Shown piece by piece: positions 12,690 to 20,153 of a DNA stretch of 35,751 nucleotides. A program made the translations under genes and the position numbers. The notes under the pieces were generated by a model. The model saw only the letters and a list, made by a program, of their open reading frames with translations, made no database searches and was not told the DNA's origin. The DNA is from a virus, in the IMG/VR virus record IMGVR_UViG_3300037107_000046, positions 1-35,751 of that record; one strand, given 5' to 3'. Position 1 is the first letter of the stretch, and each line of letters starts with the position of its first letter.

Positions 12690-14947
12690 GTGACGCGGTC
12701 TACGAGCGGTTTCTCGCCGACCGCATCACGATCGACCACGGCGACGGGTTCAAGGTCGACGAATCGGACGTCAACCCGATGCTGTTCGACTTCCAACGGG
12801 CGCTGGTGGCGTGGGCCTGTGAGAAGGGCCGCGCCGCCATCTTCGCCGACTGCGGCCTTGGCAAAACACCGATTCAGTTGGAGTGGGCGCGGCTTGTTTG
12901 CGAGCGTGCGGGCGGCATCGTCCTCATCGTGGCGCCGCTGGCCGTGGCTGAACAGACCGCTCGTGAGGGCGTCAAGTTCGGCGTGCCGGTCAACGTCTGC
13001 CGCACCGGCGAAGACATCACGCTCGGCGTCAACATCACGAACTATGAAATGCTGGGCCACTTCACGCCGGACGCCCTGGCCGGCATCGTTTTGGACGAGT
13101 CGTCCATTCTCAAGAGTTACGACGGCAAAACGCGCAGCGAGATCATCGCATTCGCCGAGCGGCTGCCCTTCCGGCTGGCCTGCACGGCAACGCCAGCGCC
13201 GAACGATCCCGCCGAACTCTGCAACCACGCCGAGTTTCTCGGCATCATGACCGAGAGCGAAGTCAAGGCGCTGTACTTCACCACGGACGGCACGACGACG
13301 CGCTGGCGTCTCAAAGGCCACTCGCACGAGGACTTCTACCGATGGATGGCGTCGTGGGCCGTAGCGATGCGCAAGCCATCCGACCTCGGATTTAACGACG
13401 GCGCGTTCGAGTTGCCAGCCCTAACCGTCGAAGAGGTCGTGGTTGAGGGGACGAACATCACTCCAGACGCTCTGTTCACGTCCGAGCGTATCGACCTCAA
13501 CGAGCGTCGCAAGGCGCGCAAGGCATCACTAGAGAACCGCGTCTACGCGGCGGCTTCGCTGGCCAACACGGCGCCGGGTCCGTTCATCTGCTGGTGCGAC
13601 CTGAACGCCGAATCCGACGCCCTCACGGCCGCCATCCCAGACGCCGTGGAGGTACGCGGATCGCAGTCGCCACAAGAGAAGGCCGCACGCATCCTGTCGT
13701 TCATCGACGGCGATCACCGCGTGCTGGTCAGCAAGCCGTCAGTCGCGGGATTTGGCCTGAACCTTCAGCACTGTTCCGAGATGGCGTTCGTCGGCCTGTC
13801 TGACAGCTACGAGCAGTTCTATCAGGCCATGCGGCGCTGCTGGCGATTCGGCCAGACGAAGCCGGTGACGGCCTATGTGGTCACGTCCGACGCCGAAGGC
13901 GCGGTAGTGGCCAATGTGAAGCGCAAGGAGAGAGAGGCGACCAAGTCCATGGATCTGATCGTGAAACACACCCGAGATGCCGTGTCGGGTCGCGCCGGCC
14001 GTCAAGAGGCGACCTACCAGGAATGCATCGAGGAGGGTGACAACTGGACGATGATGATGGGCGATTGCGTCGACGTGACCAAGCGCATCGACGACGAATC
14101 GGTCGACTTGTCAGTGTTCAGCCCGCCGTTCCCCGGCATGTACACCTACTCGAACAGCGTGCGAGACATGGGCAACGCGGCCGGCATCGACGACCTCATG
14201 GCCCACTTTGCGTTCCTGGCTCCCGAGCTGCTGCGCGTGACCAAGCCGGGCCGCTCGTGTTTCGTCCACCTGACACAGTACGTCGCCCACATCAACTCGG
14301 ACGGCTTCGCCGGGCTCAAGGACTTTCGTGGCCGCACGATTGAGATGATGCAGGCGGCCGGCTGGCGCTACTACGGCGAGATCACGATCGACAAGAACCC
14401 CCAAGTCAAGGCCATCCGTACGAAAGACCGCGGCCTGCTGTTCAAGACGCTGGCCAACGATTCGTCGATGATGCACGTCGCATTGCCAGACTGGGTCCTG
14501 CACTTCCGCAAGGACGGCGACAACGCCGCGCCGATTCGAGCCGGTATCTCGGAGAAGTACGACAACCCGCACGGATGGATCACGCAGGAGGAGTGGATTC
14601 GCTGGGCACGACCGATCTGGTACGCCCAAGACTGGGCACCTGACGGGGACGGCATCGGCGAGACCGACGTGCTGAATGTCACGGTGGCCCGCGAGTCGGC
14701 CGACGAACGACACATCTGCCCCCTGCAACTGCCCGTCATCGAGCGCATCGTCAAGCTCTGGAGCGCGCCCGGAGAGATGGTGTTCAGCCCGTTTGCCGGC
14801 ATCGGATCTGAGGGCCATGAGGCCGTCCGGCTCGGGCGTCAGTTCACCGGCATAGAGCTCAAGGAAAGCTACTGGCGCACGGCCTGTCGCAACCTGCGCG
14901 ATGCCGAGACGATGCTCGATTGCGGGACGCTGTTCGATGCCAGTTGA
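12686..14947 (+). CDS. SNF2-type helicase fused to a beta-class DNA methyltransferase
   Basis: This 753-residue protein joins two enzymes. Residues about 1-425 are an SF2/SNF2-type ATPase: ADCGLGKT (Walker A, 54-61), VLDESS (135-140), CTATPAPND (166-174), VAGFGLNLQHC (353-363) and MRRCWRFGQ (382-390, motif VI arginines). Residues about 450-753 are an amino-methyltransferase. SPPF (479-482) is the catalytic motif IV, and FSPFAGIGSEG (700-710) is the SAM-binding motif I. The order IV then I makes it beta-class, for N4-cytosine or N6-adenine. No nuclease domain is visible. It could methylate phage DNA while moving along it, protecting against host restriction. The start at 12686 overlaps the DUF5131 stop. 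Confidence 0.82.
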   Translation: MSDAVYERFLADRITIDHGDGFKVDESDVNPMLFDFQRALVAWACEKGRAAIFADCGLGKTPIQLEWARLVCERAGGIVLIVAPLAVAEQTAREGVKFGVPVNVCRTGEDITLGVNITNYEMLGHFTPDALAGIVLDESSILKSYDGKTRSEIIAFAERLPFRLACTATPAPNDPAELCNHAEFLGIMTESEVKALYFTTDGTTTRWRLKGHSHEDFYRWMASWAVAMRKPSDLGFNDGAFELPALTVEEVVVEGTNITPDALFTSERIDLNERRKARKASLENRVYAAASLANTAPGPFICWCDLNAESDALTAAIPDAVEVRGSQSPQEKAARILSFIDGDHRVLVSKPSVAGFGLNLQHCSEMAFVGLSDSYEQFYQAMRRCWRFGQTKPVTAYVVTSDAEGAVVANVKRKEREATKSMDLIVKHTRDAVSGRAGRQEATYQECIEEGDNWTMMMGDCVDVTKRIDDESVDLSVFSPPFPGMYTYSNSVRDMGNAAGIDDLMAHFAFLAPELLRVTKPGRSCFVHLTQYVAHINSDGFAGLKDFRGRTIEMMQAAGWRYYGEITIDKNPQVKAIRTKDRGLLFKTLANDSSMMHVALPDWVLHFRKDGDNAAPIRAGISEKYDNPHGWITQEEWIRWARPIWYAQDWAPDGDGIGETDVLNVTVARESADERHICPLQLPVIERIVKLWSAPGEMVFSPFAGIGSEGHEAVRLGRQFTGIELKESYWRTACRNLRDAETMLDCGTLFDAS

Positions 14948-15143
14948 ACCGACCATCGGCGAGGGCGTGATCGTCGAGGCCTACTACCCCGTCGACGGGC
15001 GAATGGCGAACTGGTGGACTCTGCACTATGGTTCCGAGTTCGTCGGCATCACGCACCGAGGGTCCGGTCAGCGCATGATTATCCCACGTCGGGCGTTCGA
15101 CGTGCTGATCGCTAAATTGCGGGATGCGGACGGGTTTTCGTGA
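14937..15143 (+). CDS. small protein, unknown
   Basis: This 68-residue protein begins MPVEPTIGEGVIVEAYYPVD and looks beta-rich (WWTLHYGSEFVGITH), ending in a helix (AFDVLIAKLRDA). It overlaps the end of the methyltransferase gene by 11 bases and the primase GTG start by four. Sitting between the methyltransferase and the primase-helicase, it may be an accessory of either. No family was recognised. Confidence 0.5.
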   Translation: MPVEPTIGEGVIVEAYYPVDGRMANWWTLHYGSEFVGITHRGSGQRMIIPRRAFDVLIAKLRDADGFS

Positions 15144-16840
15144 CTGTCTCTCTCGACGAACTGCTGACCCGCCTCGAGGCCGTCAAGAAGGCCGGCAACG
15201 GCTTCGTGGCGCGCTGCCCAGCCCATCAGGACCGCTCGCCTTCACTGACGGTCGGCGAAGGCACTGACGGGCGGATCCTAATGAAGTGTCAAGCAGGTTG
15301 TGAGACGCCCGACATCTGCGCGCGACTCAACCTCACGATGGCCGACCTGATGCCCGAGAAGCCCTCGGGCAACGGCTCAGGGAAGCTCGACATCATCGCC
15401 ACCTACGACTACTCAGACGAGCACGGAAAGCTGCTCTACCAGGTCTGCCGCCTCTCGCCGAAGTCGTTTCGTCAGCGTCGACCACAGGGTGAGGGTTGGA
15501 CCTGGAAGCTCGGTGACGTGACCCGCGTGCTGTACCGGCTGCGAGAGGTGCTCGACCAGGCCGATCGCGGCGGTGTCGTCTACGTCGTCGAGGGCGAGAA
15601 GGACGTCGCAGCTGTCGAGCAGGCGGGCGGGGTGGCGACCTGCAACTCGGGCGGCGCCGGCAAGTGGCGCGACGAGTACTCTGCGGCGCTGAAGGGCGCC
15701 CAGGTCGTCGTGGTGGCCGACAACGACGAGCCGGGACGCAAGCACGCGGCGCAGGTGGCGGCCTCGCTGAAAGACGTGGCGGCCTCTGTGGCCGTCGTCA
15801 GCGCCGCGGTGGGCAAGGACGCGGCCGACCATCTGGCGGCCGGCAAGACGCTCGAGCAGTTCGTCAAAGAGGGCGACCCGACGCCGTCCGTGTTCATCGA
15901 CTGGCCCGAGTTCTGGACGACCGACTTCGGCAAGACGGAGTGGCTCTACGACGAGGTCCTGGCGCGCGGCCGAGCTCACGTCATCTACGCCGCCCACAAG
16001 GAAGGCAAGAGCCTCTTCTGCCTGTCGGTCGCGGCCAAGCTTGCCACCGGCGACGAGCCGGTGGTGTGCGTCTACCTCGACTACGAGATGACGCCGGCCG
16101 ACCTGCGCGAACGCCTCGACGACATGGGCTACGGGCCCGGCAGCGACTTCTCCCGCCTGCGCTACTGGCTACTGCCCATGCTACCGCCGCTCGACACGGT
16201 CGCCGGCGGGGTCGAGCTTTGCAAGCTCATCAGCGAGGTCGCGGCGCAGTTCCCCGACCACCACATCGTGACCTTCTTCGACACCATGGGTCGAGCGGTG
16301 GTCGGCAAGGACAACGACGCCGACACGATCCGCGCGTTCTACAACTTCACGGGCCTGCAGCTCAAGCGGATGGGCATCACCTGGGTCCGGCTCGACCACG
16401 AGGGCAAGGACGTCACTCGCGGCCAGCGTGGTACGTCCGCCAAGGGCGACGACGTCGATGTGACCTGGCGGCTCACCAAGAACGAGAGCGGCATCACCCT
16501 GCACCGTGACTCAGCGCGCATGGCGTGGGTGCCCGAGCGAGTCGTCTTCAGCCAGGCAGAGGACCCGCTCACCTACACGCGCTCGACCTCGGATTGGCCG
16601 CTTGGCACGGGCGAGGTCGCCAACATCCTGGACCGCCTCAAGGTACCCGAGGATGCCACCGTAAAGGTCGCCCAGGCGGCCCTGAGAACGATCGACGAAC
16701 AGCGCCGCAGAGCAGTCGTCGGAGCGGCCCTGCGATGGCGCAAGGCACGGACCGACTCAGGCGTGGGAACCGCTGCGGGAACCGCCCGGAACCGTTCCGA
16801 GCCGGTTCCCGGAACCGACGAAGAGACCTTTGACTTTTGA
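15140..16840 (+). CDS. primase-helicase (zinc finger, TOPRIM, RecA-like ATPase)
   Basis: This 566-residue protein combines three parts of the replication machinery. A DnaG-type zinc finger uses Cys26, His29, Cys50 and Cys54 (CPAHQDRSPSLTV, KCQAGC). A TOPRIM domain has VVEGEKD (149-155) and ADNDEPG (193-199), whose acidic residues bind metal for RNA primer synthesis. A RecA-fold ATPase has a variant Walker A, AAHKEGKS (284-291), and VYLDYEM (311-317), resembling RepA/AAA_25 helicases. The last 30 residues are a Gly/Thr/Arg/Asn-rich tail whose DNA carries GGAACCG boxes continuing past the stop. The gene therefore seems to overlap a replication origin. GTGA overlap gives the start at 15140. Confidence 0.85.
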   Translation: MTVSLDELLTRLEAVKKAGNGFVARCPAHQDRSPSLTVGEGTDGRILMKCQAGCETPDICARLNLTMADLMPEKPSGNGSGKLDIIATYDYSDEHGKLLYQVCRLSPKSFRQRRPQGEGWTWKLGDVTRVLYRLREVLDQADRGGVVYVVEGEKDVAAVEQAGGVATCNSGGAGKWRDEYSAALKGAQVVVVADNDEPGRKHAAQVAASLKDVAASVAVVSAAVGKDAADHLAAGKTLEQFVKEGDPTPSVFIDWPEFWTTDFGKTEWLYDEVLARGRAHVIYAAHKEGKSLFCLSVAAKLATGDEPVVCVYLDYEMTPADLRERLDDMGYGPGSDFSRLRYWLLPMLPPLDTVAGGVELCKLISEVAAQFPDHHIVTFFDTMGRAVVGKDNDADTIRAFYNFTGLQLKRMGITWVRLDHEGKDVTRGQRGTSAKGDDVDVTWRLTKNESGITLHRDSARMAWVPERVVFSQAEDPLTYTRSTSDWPLGTGEVANILDRLKVPEDATVKVAQAALRTIDEQRRRAVVGAALRWRKARTDSGVGTAAGTARNRSEPVPGTDEETFDF

Positions 16841-16937
16841 GACTGGGAACCGCTTGGGAACTGCCCGGAACCGCTTTGCGCGGCATGAGGGGCCAGAGGG
16901 TCACCCCTTTAGGGGTGCCCCTGCCCAGCCGGAACCG
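16766..16937. repeat. cluster of nine GGAACCG boxes, candidate replication origin
   Basis: GGAACCG occurs on the + strand at 16766, 16778, 16788, 16811, 16846, 16867 and 16931, with a one-mismatch copy at 16857 and an inverted copy CGGTTCC at 16803. The inverted and direct copies at 16803-16817 form a perfect dyad with a one-base centre. Several neighbours are spaced 10-12 bases apart, about one helical turn. The array begins inside the end of the primase-helicase gene and continues through the noncoding DNA after it. Iterons near a replication gene are a classic origin layout; a regulator array is the alternative. Confidence 0.6.
16902..16917. repeat. short perfect hairpin within the iteron region
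   Basis: CACCCCT (16902-16908) pairs with AGGGGTG (16911-16917) across two bases. It lies between the eighth and ninth GGAACCG boxes in noncoding DNA after the primase-helicase. No T-run follows, so a terminator is unlikely; an origin structural element is possible. The rest of the gap to 17052 shows no further structure that I can support. Confidence 0.4.
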
Positions 16938-17052
16938 GGACAAGAAATGCTTGCCTGCGACTCGCTTCGAATCCCGACCTCGCGGCGGGGGTGCCGCGAT
17001 CTGGCCGGGCGACTCACAAGAGGCGGCGCGCTATGCGTCGCGAGGAGGGACC

Positions 17053-17316
17053 ATGCCTGACGACACACACACCATCGACTCGGACGCGGCACGCGTCGCG
17101 GCACACCTGCCCATGCACCTGCCCGGCGACCTCGCGGAGCGCTGCCCGCTGTGCGCCTTCCTGCGGATCCTCGCGATCGCTCGCGAGGCGGAGGGCTGGA
17201 AGTTCGCGGCTGAGCACACGCCGGGCATCGGCGGCGACGGGCCCATGGAGCGCGACGCCGAGGAGGTCGACGAGATGCTGCGGTTTGCGGCTCACGGCGA
17301 GAAGGGTGGGGAGTGA
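17053..17316 (+). CDS. small protein, unknown
   Basis: This 87-residue protein starts after a strong GAGGAGGG site at the end of the 212-base gap behind the primase gene, so it opens a new translational series. It has LAERCPLCAFLRILAIARE, with one CPLC pair, then acidic residues (GPMERDAEEVDEML). The frame is open upstream to 16837, but that part is repeat-rich and lacks a ribosome-binding site. No family was recognised. Confidence 0.5.
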   Translation: MPDDTHTIDSDAARVAAHLPMHLPGDLAERCPLCAFLRILAIAREAEGWKFAAEHTPGIGGDGPMERDAEEVDEMLRFAAHGEKGGE

Positions 17317-17597
17317 TGCCTAGCATCAACGCAGATTTGGACGCAGCCCTCGTGGGTTGCAAGGAACGCGCCGCCGAGTTCAACGACAAGCCCGGCTGGC
17401 GTCCGATGAGCGAGTGCGACGAGCGGGACATCATCCCCTTTATCGAGCGCGTAGAGGACAACGCCTATGCCGCAAAGCGCGAATTCGGACTGTTCCGCGG
17501 CACGGAGAAGTATCACGCGGACGACGTGCTGAGGGACCTGCGCGACGCGGCGAACATGGCCCTGCTCGCCCTGAGCATCCTGGAGCGTGAGTCATGA
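17316..17597 (+). CDS. small helical protein, unknown
   Basis: This 93-residue protein (MPSINADLDAALVGCKERAA onward) is mostly helical and acidic. It contains WRPMSECDERDIIPFIERVED and ends in a helix with LRDAANMALLALSILERES. The ATG at 17316 shares one base with the previous stop; a GTG at 17313 is the alternative start. The function is unknown. Confidence 0.5.
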   Translation: MPSINADLDAALVGCKERAAEFNDKPGWRPMSECDERDIIPFIERVEDNAYAAKREFGLFRGTEKYHADDVLRDLRDAANMALLALSILERES

Positions 17598-17926
17598 CCG
17601 ACCACACCGCCGACCCCATCAGTGAGGCCCGTGAGCGGGGGCTGCTGCCGAATGGCGGCATAGACGAACTACTCGCCGCAATCTCTATCAACCACCACGG
17701 CGACGCCCCGCGCGAGCTGGCCACACTCAAAGCGCGCAGGCAGCTCAACGCCCTCGCCGCCCGCCTGCTGGAGCTGCTGGGGGAGAACGAGCGGCTGAGC
17801 AAGTCTCTCCACATGCACCGTCATCATGTCGCCCTCCGCGAACTCGTCTGGGACCTGGACGCCGGCATGACGCTGATGAGGTTCGACGCCCGCTGCAACG
17901 CCCACCCCACGGAGCCGACGACATGA
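17594..17926 (+). CDS. small coiled-coil protein, unknown, shares a segment with gene 18135
   Basis: This 110-residue protein has a heptad-like helix LNALAARLLELLGENERLSK (residues about 51-70). A very similar helix, AARLLELDDENKRLK, occurs in the protein at 18135, and the two genes share 23 identical bases there (17754-17776 and 18232-18254). This points to a local duplication or domain exchange. The rest contains RHHVALRELVWDLDAGMTLM. Overlaps of four bases join both neighbours. The function is unknown. Confidence 0.5.
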   Translation: MTDHTADPISEARERGLLPNGGIDELLAAISINHHGDAPRELATLKARRQLNALAARLLELLGENERLSKSLHMHRHHVALRELVWDLDAGMTLMRFDARCNAHPTEPTT

Positions 17927-18138
17927 GTGACGAGGTGCACGGCGTGGTGCCCGTCCGGCCACAGGGCACCAACTCGACCATGTTCACGTCCTGCTGCCAT
18001 GTCGCCATCTGCGATGACCAGACCCGCTGTCCAGTCTGCGGAGACTTCATCGTCGGGCACGACGCCAGCAGCGACCATGAGCGCGGGCAGGTTCGCTGGC
18101 GGTATGCAACCCGGCACTGGAGAAGGGACAAGCCATGA
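17923..18138 (+). CDS. zinc-ribbon miniprotein
   Basis: This 71-residue protein has TSCCHVAICDDQTRCPVCGD, which gives up to four cysteines for one zinc, and a basic C-terminus (VRWRYATRHWRRDKP). The basic end suggests nucleic-acid binding. ATGA overlaps on both sides. No family was recognised. Confidence 0.5.
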   Translation: MSDEVHGVVPVRPQGTNSTMFTSCCHVAICDDQTRCPVCGDFIVGHDASSDHERGQVRWRYATRHWRRDKP

Positions 18139-18488
18139 GCGACATCGACGAAGCCCTCGAAAAGCTCAAAGAAGTCGACATCCAGACGTGGAGCGACCTC
18201 AGCTATTGCCTGAAGTCCGTGGCTGGAAGGGTCGCCGCCCGCCTGCTGGAGCTGGACGACGAGAACAAGCGGCTGAAGGTCTGCGGCAACTGTCAGCACA
18301 TGAACTGGTGCGGCATGGACGTCGTGACCGAGGACAACAAGAAGTACGTCCAGGATGGCGCGGTCGGCTGGTGTCTGGCAGGCGAGATAGCACCGCGCGT
18401 CATCCCCGACGCCCACCCGAACCAGCGTTGTGTCTTCAACCCGCCGCGTTGGGCCGCCCACGCCCCCGACGAAGGCGGCGAGGGATGA
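18135..18488 (+). CDS. coiled-coil plus cysteine motif protein, unknown
   Basis: This 117-residue protein has an N-terminal coiled coil ending AARLLELDDENKRLKV, then CGNCQHMNWC, and later cysteines in GWCLAGEI and QRCVFNPP. Together these look like one small metal site. The coiled coil is shared with the gene at 17594. This helix-then-CGNC layout recurs in small phage proteins of unknown role. ATGA overlaps join both neighbours. Confidence 0.5.
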   Translation: MSDIDEALEKLKEVDIQTWSDLSYCLKSVAGRVAARLLELDDENKRLKVCGNCQHMNWCGMDVVTEDNKKYVQDGAVGWCLAGEIAPRVIPDAHPNQRCVFNPPRWAAHAPDEGGEG

Positions 18489-18661
18489 GCCGACTCACGA
18501 GTTGCGTGCTCGCCTGGGCATCAGGGTTCGGCGTGGCGGGGGGGTTCGCCTTGTTGACCACTCCGCGCTACGACGTCGTGTCTGGAGCGACGCTCATCGC
18601 GGCCGGATGGGCTGCCGGGCTCTTCGCGATAGTCGTCGCCGCTGGAGATCGCTTCCGATGA
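18485..18661 (+). CDS. two-span small membrane protein
   Basis: This 58-residue protein has two hydrophobic stretches (about residues 6-24, VLAWASGFGVAGGFALL, and 34-53, GATLIAAGWAAGLFAIVVAA) joined by a short polar loop. It ends in DRFR. Starts and stops overlap the neighbours by four bases, which supports a real gene. Size and topology would allow a holin or antiholin, but it lies in the early operon, so a host-directed membrane role is as likely. Confidence 0.5.
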   Translation: MSRLTSCVLAWASGFGVAGGFALLTTPRYDVVSGATLIAAGWAAGLFAIVVAAGDRFR

Positions 18662-19059
18662 CCGCCCGCATGACCGTCGAGCAGTTCCGCCGCGCGAATG
18701 CCATCGAAGACGAGGCGGGCGTCATCCAGGTCTGCCGTCAGGTCGCCCACCGCGCCGGCGTCGTGCTCGAGGAGATCGGCCAGCGAAAAGCGAAGGGCAG
18801 CGGCACCACGATCGGCTTCCCGGATCTCGCGCTGTCGTGCGACGGCTGGTGGGTGCCGCTCGAAGGCAAGTTTCGCGCCGAGGTCTCCGAGGCTCAGTAC
18901 CTGCTCGCCGTCTGGAAGCGCGAGCAGGGCGTCGACACGGCGCGCATCACGAGCGGGCAGGACCTGGCTGATGTGATCGGGTTCTGTCGGCGGCATCCGC
19001 GCGAGCGTCTGCTGCTGCCGCACAGCCTCGTCGACTACGTCGAGGGGAAGCGGCGGTGA
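18658..19059 (+). CDS. VRR-NUC-like nuclease
   Basis: This 133-residue protein has GSGTTIGFPDLALSCDG, then WWVPLEGKFRAEVSEAQYLL, matching the GxPD ... ExK ... Q pattern of small VRR-NUC nucleases in the PD-(D/E)XK superfamily. Pro-Asp and Glu-x-Lys would be the metal and catalytic residues. It is close to the terminase genes, where phages often keep a resolvase-like nuclease to clear branched DNA before packaging. That role is inferred from position and fold. ATGA overlap gives the start. Confidence 0.65.
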   Translation: MTARMTVEQFRRANAIEDEAGVIQVCRQVAHRAGVVLEEIGQRKAKGSGTTIGFPDLALSCDGWWVPLEGKFRAEVSEAQYLLAVWKREQGVDTARITSGQDLADVIGFCRRHPRERLLLPHSLVDYVEGKRR

Positions 19060-19502
19060 CGCGCGTCTGCCGCGACCAGGACTGCGACACGATCCTGCGC
19101 TCCGACAACGACACCGGCTACTGCTCACTGCACGAGCGCCCGGCAGCCGTCGAGGCCATCGTCTGCTACCTCGAGGGCGAAGAGCTCGCCTGTGTCGTCG
19201 CCGGGCTGCTGCTCGTCCACCGCGGCCTGCGCCCGGGCGAGCCGGTAATCCTTCAGAGCGAGCTGCGTCGGCTAGGCATCGAGGCGACCACTGAGCAGAT
19301 CCACAACGCCACCCGCGGCCTGCCTCGTCGCGGGCTGGCGCTCTTCACCAAGGAGCGCGAGGCCGGCTACACTCTGCGGGAGTGGCTTACGCCGGGCCAG
19401 GCGATGATGCGGGCAGCGCGGCAGAATGATGAGGACCACAAGCTGTTGCCGTCTGTTGCCGAAGCCGACCACAAAGGCGGACAGAGTGATGGACAGAAAT
19501 GA
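19056..19502 (+). CDS. zinc-finger and winged-helix-like protein, unknown
   Basis: This 148-residue protein begins with VCRDQDCDTILRSDNDTGYC then SLH, a Cys/Cys/Cys/His zinc site. A helical region follows with PGEPVILQSELRRLGIEATT and then EQIHNATRGLPRRG, which resembles a winged helix. It is the last gene of the early operon and precedes a 200-base gap before the small terminase, so a late regulator is an attractive guess. GTGA overlap marks the start. Confidence 0.5.
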   Translation: MTRVCRDQDCDTILRSDNDTGYCSLHERPAAVEAIVCYLEGEELACVVAGLLLVHRGLRPGEPVILQSELRRLGIEATTEQIHNATRGLPRRGLALFTKEREAGYTLREWLTPGQAMMRAARQNDEDHKLLPSVAEADHKGGQSDGQK

Positions 19503-19703
19503 CGGCCAGTCAGTCGTTTCCCCTGCAAACGGCAAGACTCTTGGTGACATTCTGTAGGCTCTTGATCGGTATTCTCACGTGACGGTCGACATGCAAGACA
19601 CGGCTGCCGAGGCCACCGACGCCCTGCTGGCGCCGCTACTGCGCTTGGCTTAGACGTTCAGGGCTCCTCAGGGCGGAAAAAGTTTGGCGCGCACCATGGC
19701 GCC
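19503..19703 (+). promoter_or_regulatory. early-to-late gap with directional element, copy 2
   Basis: This 201-base gap ends the early operon and precedes the small terminase. It carries GGGCTCCTCAGGG (19661-19673), the core of the element found at 2992 and 21941, pointing toward the terminase and ending 30 bases before its ATG. A 24-codon ORF (19579-19653, starting GTG) lacks support as a gene. I see no convincing -35/-10 pair and no terminator stem. Confidence 0.5.
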
Positions 19704-20153
19704 ATGGACCCCACTGAGAAACCCAAGCACAGACACGCCGATAGAGTACCTGCCGCTGTCGTCTCCGCTCGCACCGAGGACATCCTGCCGCTCGTCACGG
19801 ACGGGGCCTCGCGTCGCGAGATCCTCGCCTGGGTGAGGGAGAAGACTGTCTGGGGTCACGACATCTGCGATCGCACCATCGAGAACTACATGGCTAGAGC
19901 CAACCGTCTGATCCTGAAACGCTCCGAGGGCAGCGCCGAGTGGTACACCTCGCAGGCGCTGGAGCGCTATCAGCGCCTCTTCTGGCGGGCCTCGAAGAAG
20001 GGCGAGCTCGGCGAGTGCCGCCAGATCCAGGCCGAGATCGTCAAGCTGCTGGGCCTCTCCAAGCCGGAGCGGCGCATCATCACCATCGAGGACTTCGACC
20101 ACGAGATCGAACGCCTGGAGGCCGAGCTTGCTCGTCGCTCCACAGAGAAGTAA
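19704..20153 (+). CDS. terminase small subunit
   Basis: This 149-residue protein has a helix-turn-helix-like N-terminal half (ILPLVTDGASRREILAWVRE through CDRTIENYMARANRLI). A helical oligomerisation region follows, with GELGECRQIQAEIVKLLGLS and an EELEAEL-like C-terminus. It directly precedes and overlaps the large terminase gene by 26 bases. Small terminases recognise phage DNA and feed it to the packaging motor. The assignment rests on position and layout; small terminases are poorly conserved. Confidence 0.75.
   Translation: MDPTEKPKHRHADRVPAAVVSARTEDILPLVTDGASRREILAWVREKTVWGHDICDRTIENYMARANRLILKRSEGSAEWYTSQALERYQRLFWRASKKGELGECRQIQAEIVKLLGLSKPERRIITIEDFDHEIERLEAELARRSTEK

Noticed and set aside
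16950-16990. TTCGAATCCC near 16967, like a tRNA T-loop
   Set aside because: The flanking bases do not form a T-stem, and no acceptor or anticodon arms fit; also no integrase is present to support an attachment site.
16837-17052. Upstream extension of the gene at 17053 to a TTG at 16837
   Set aside because: The stretch contains the GGAACCG boxes and hairpin, has no ribosome-binding site, and 17053 has a strong one.
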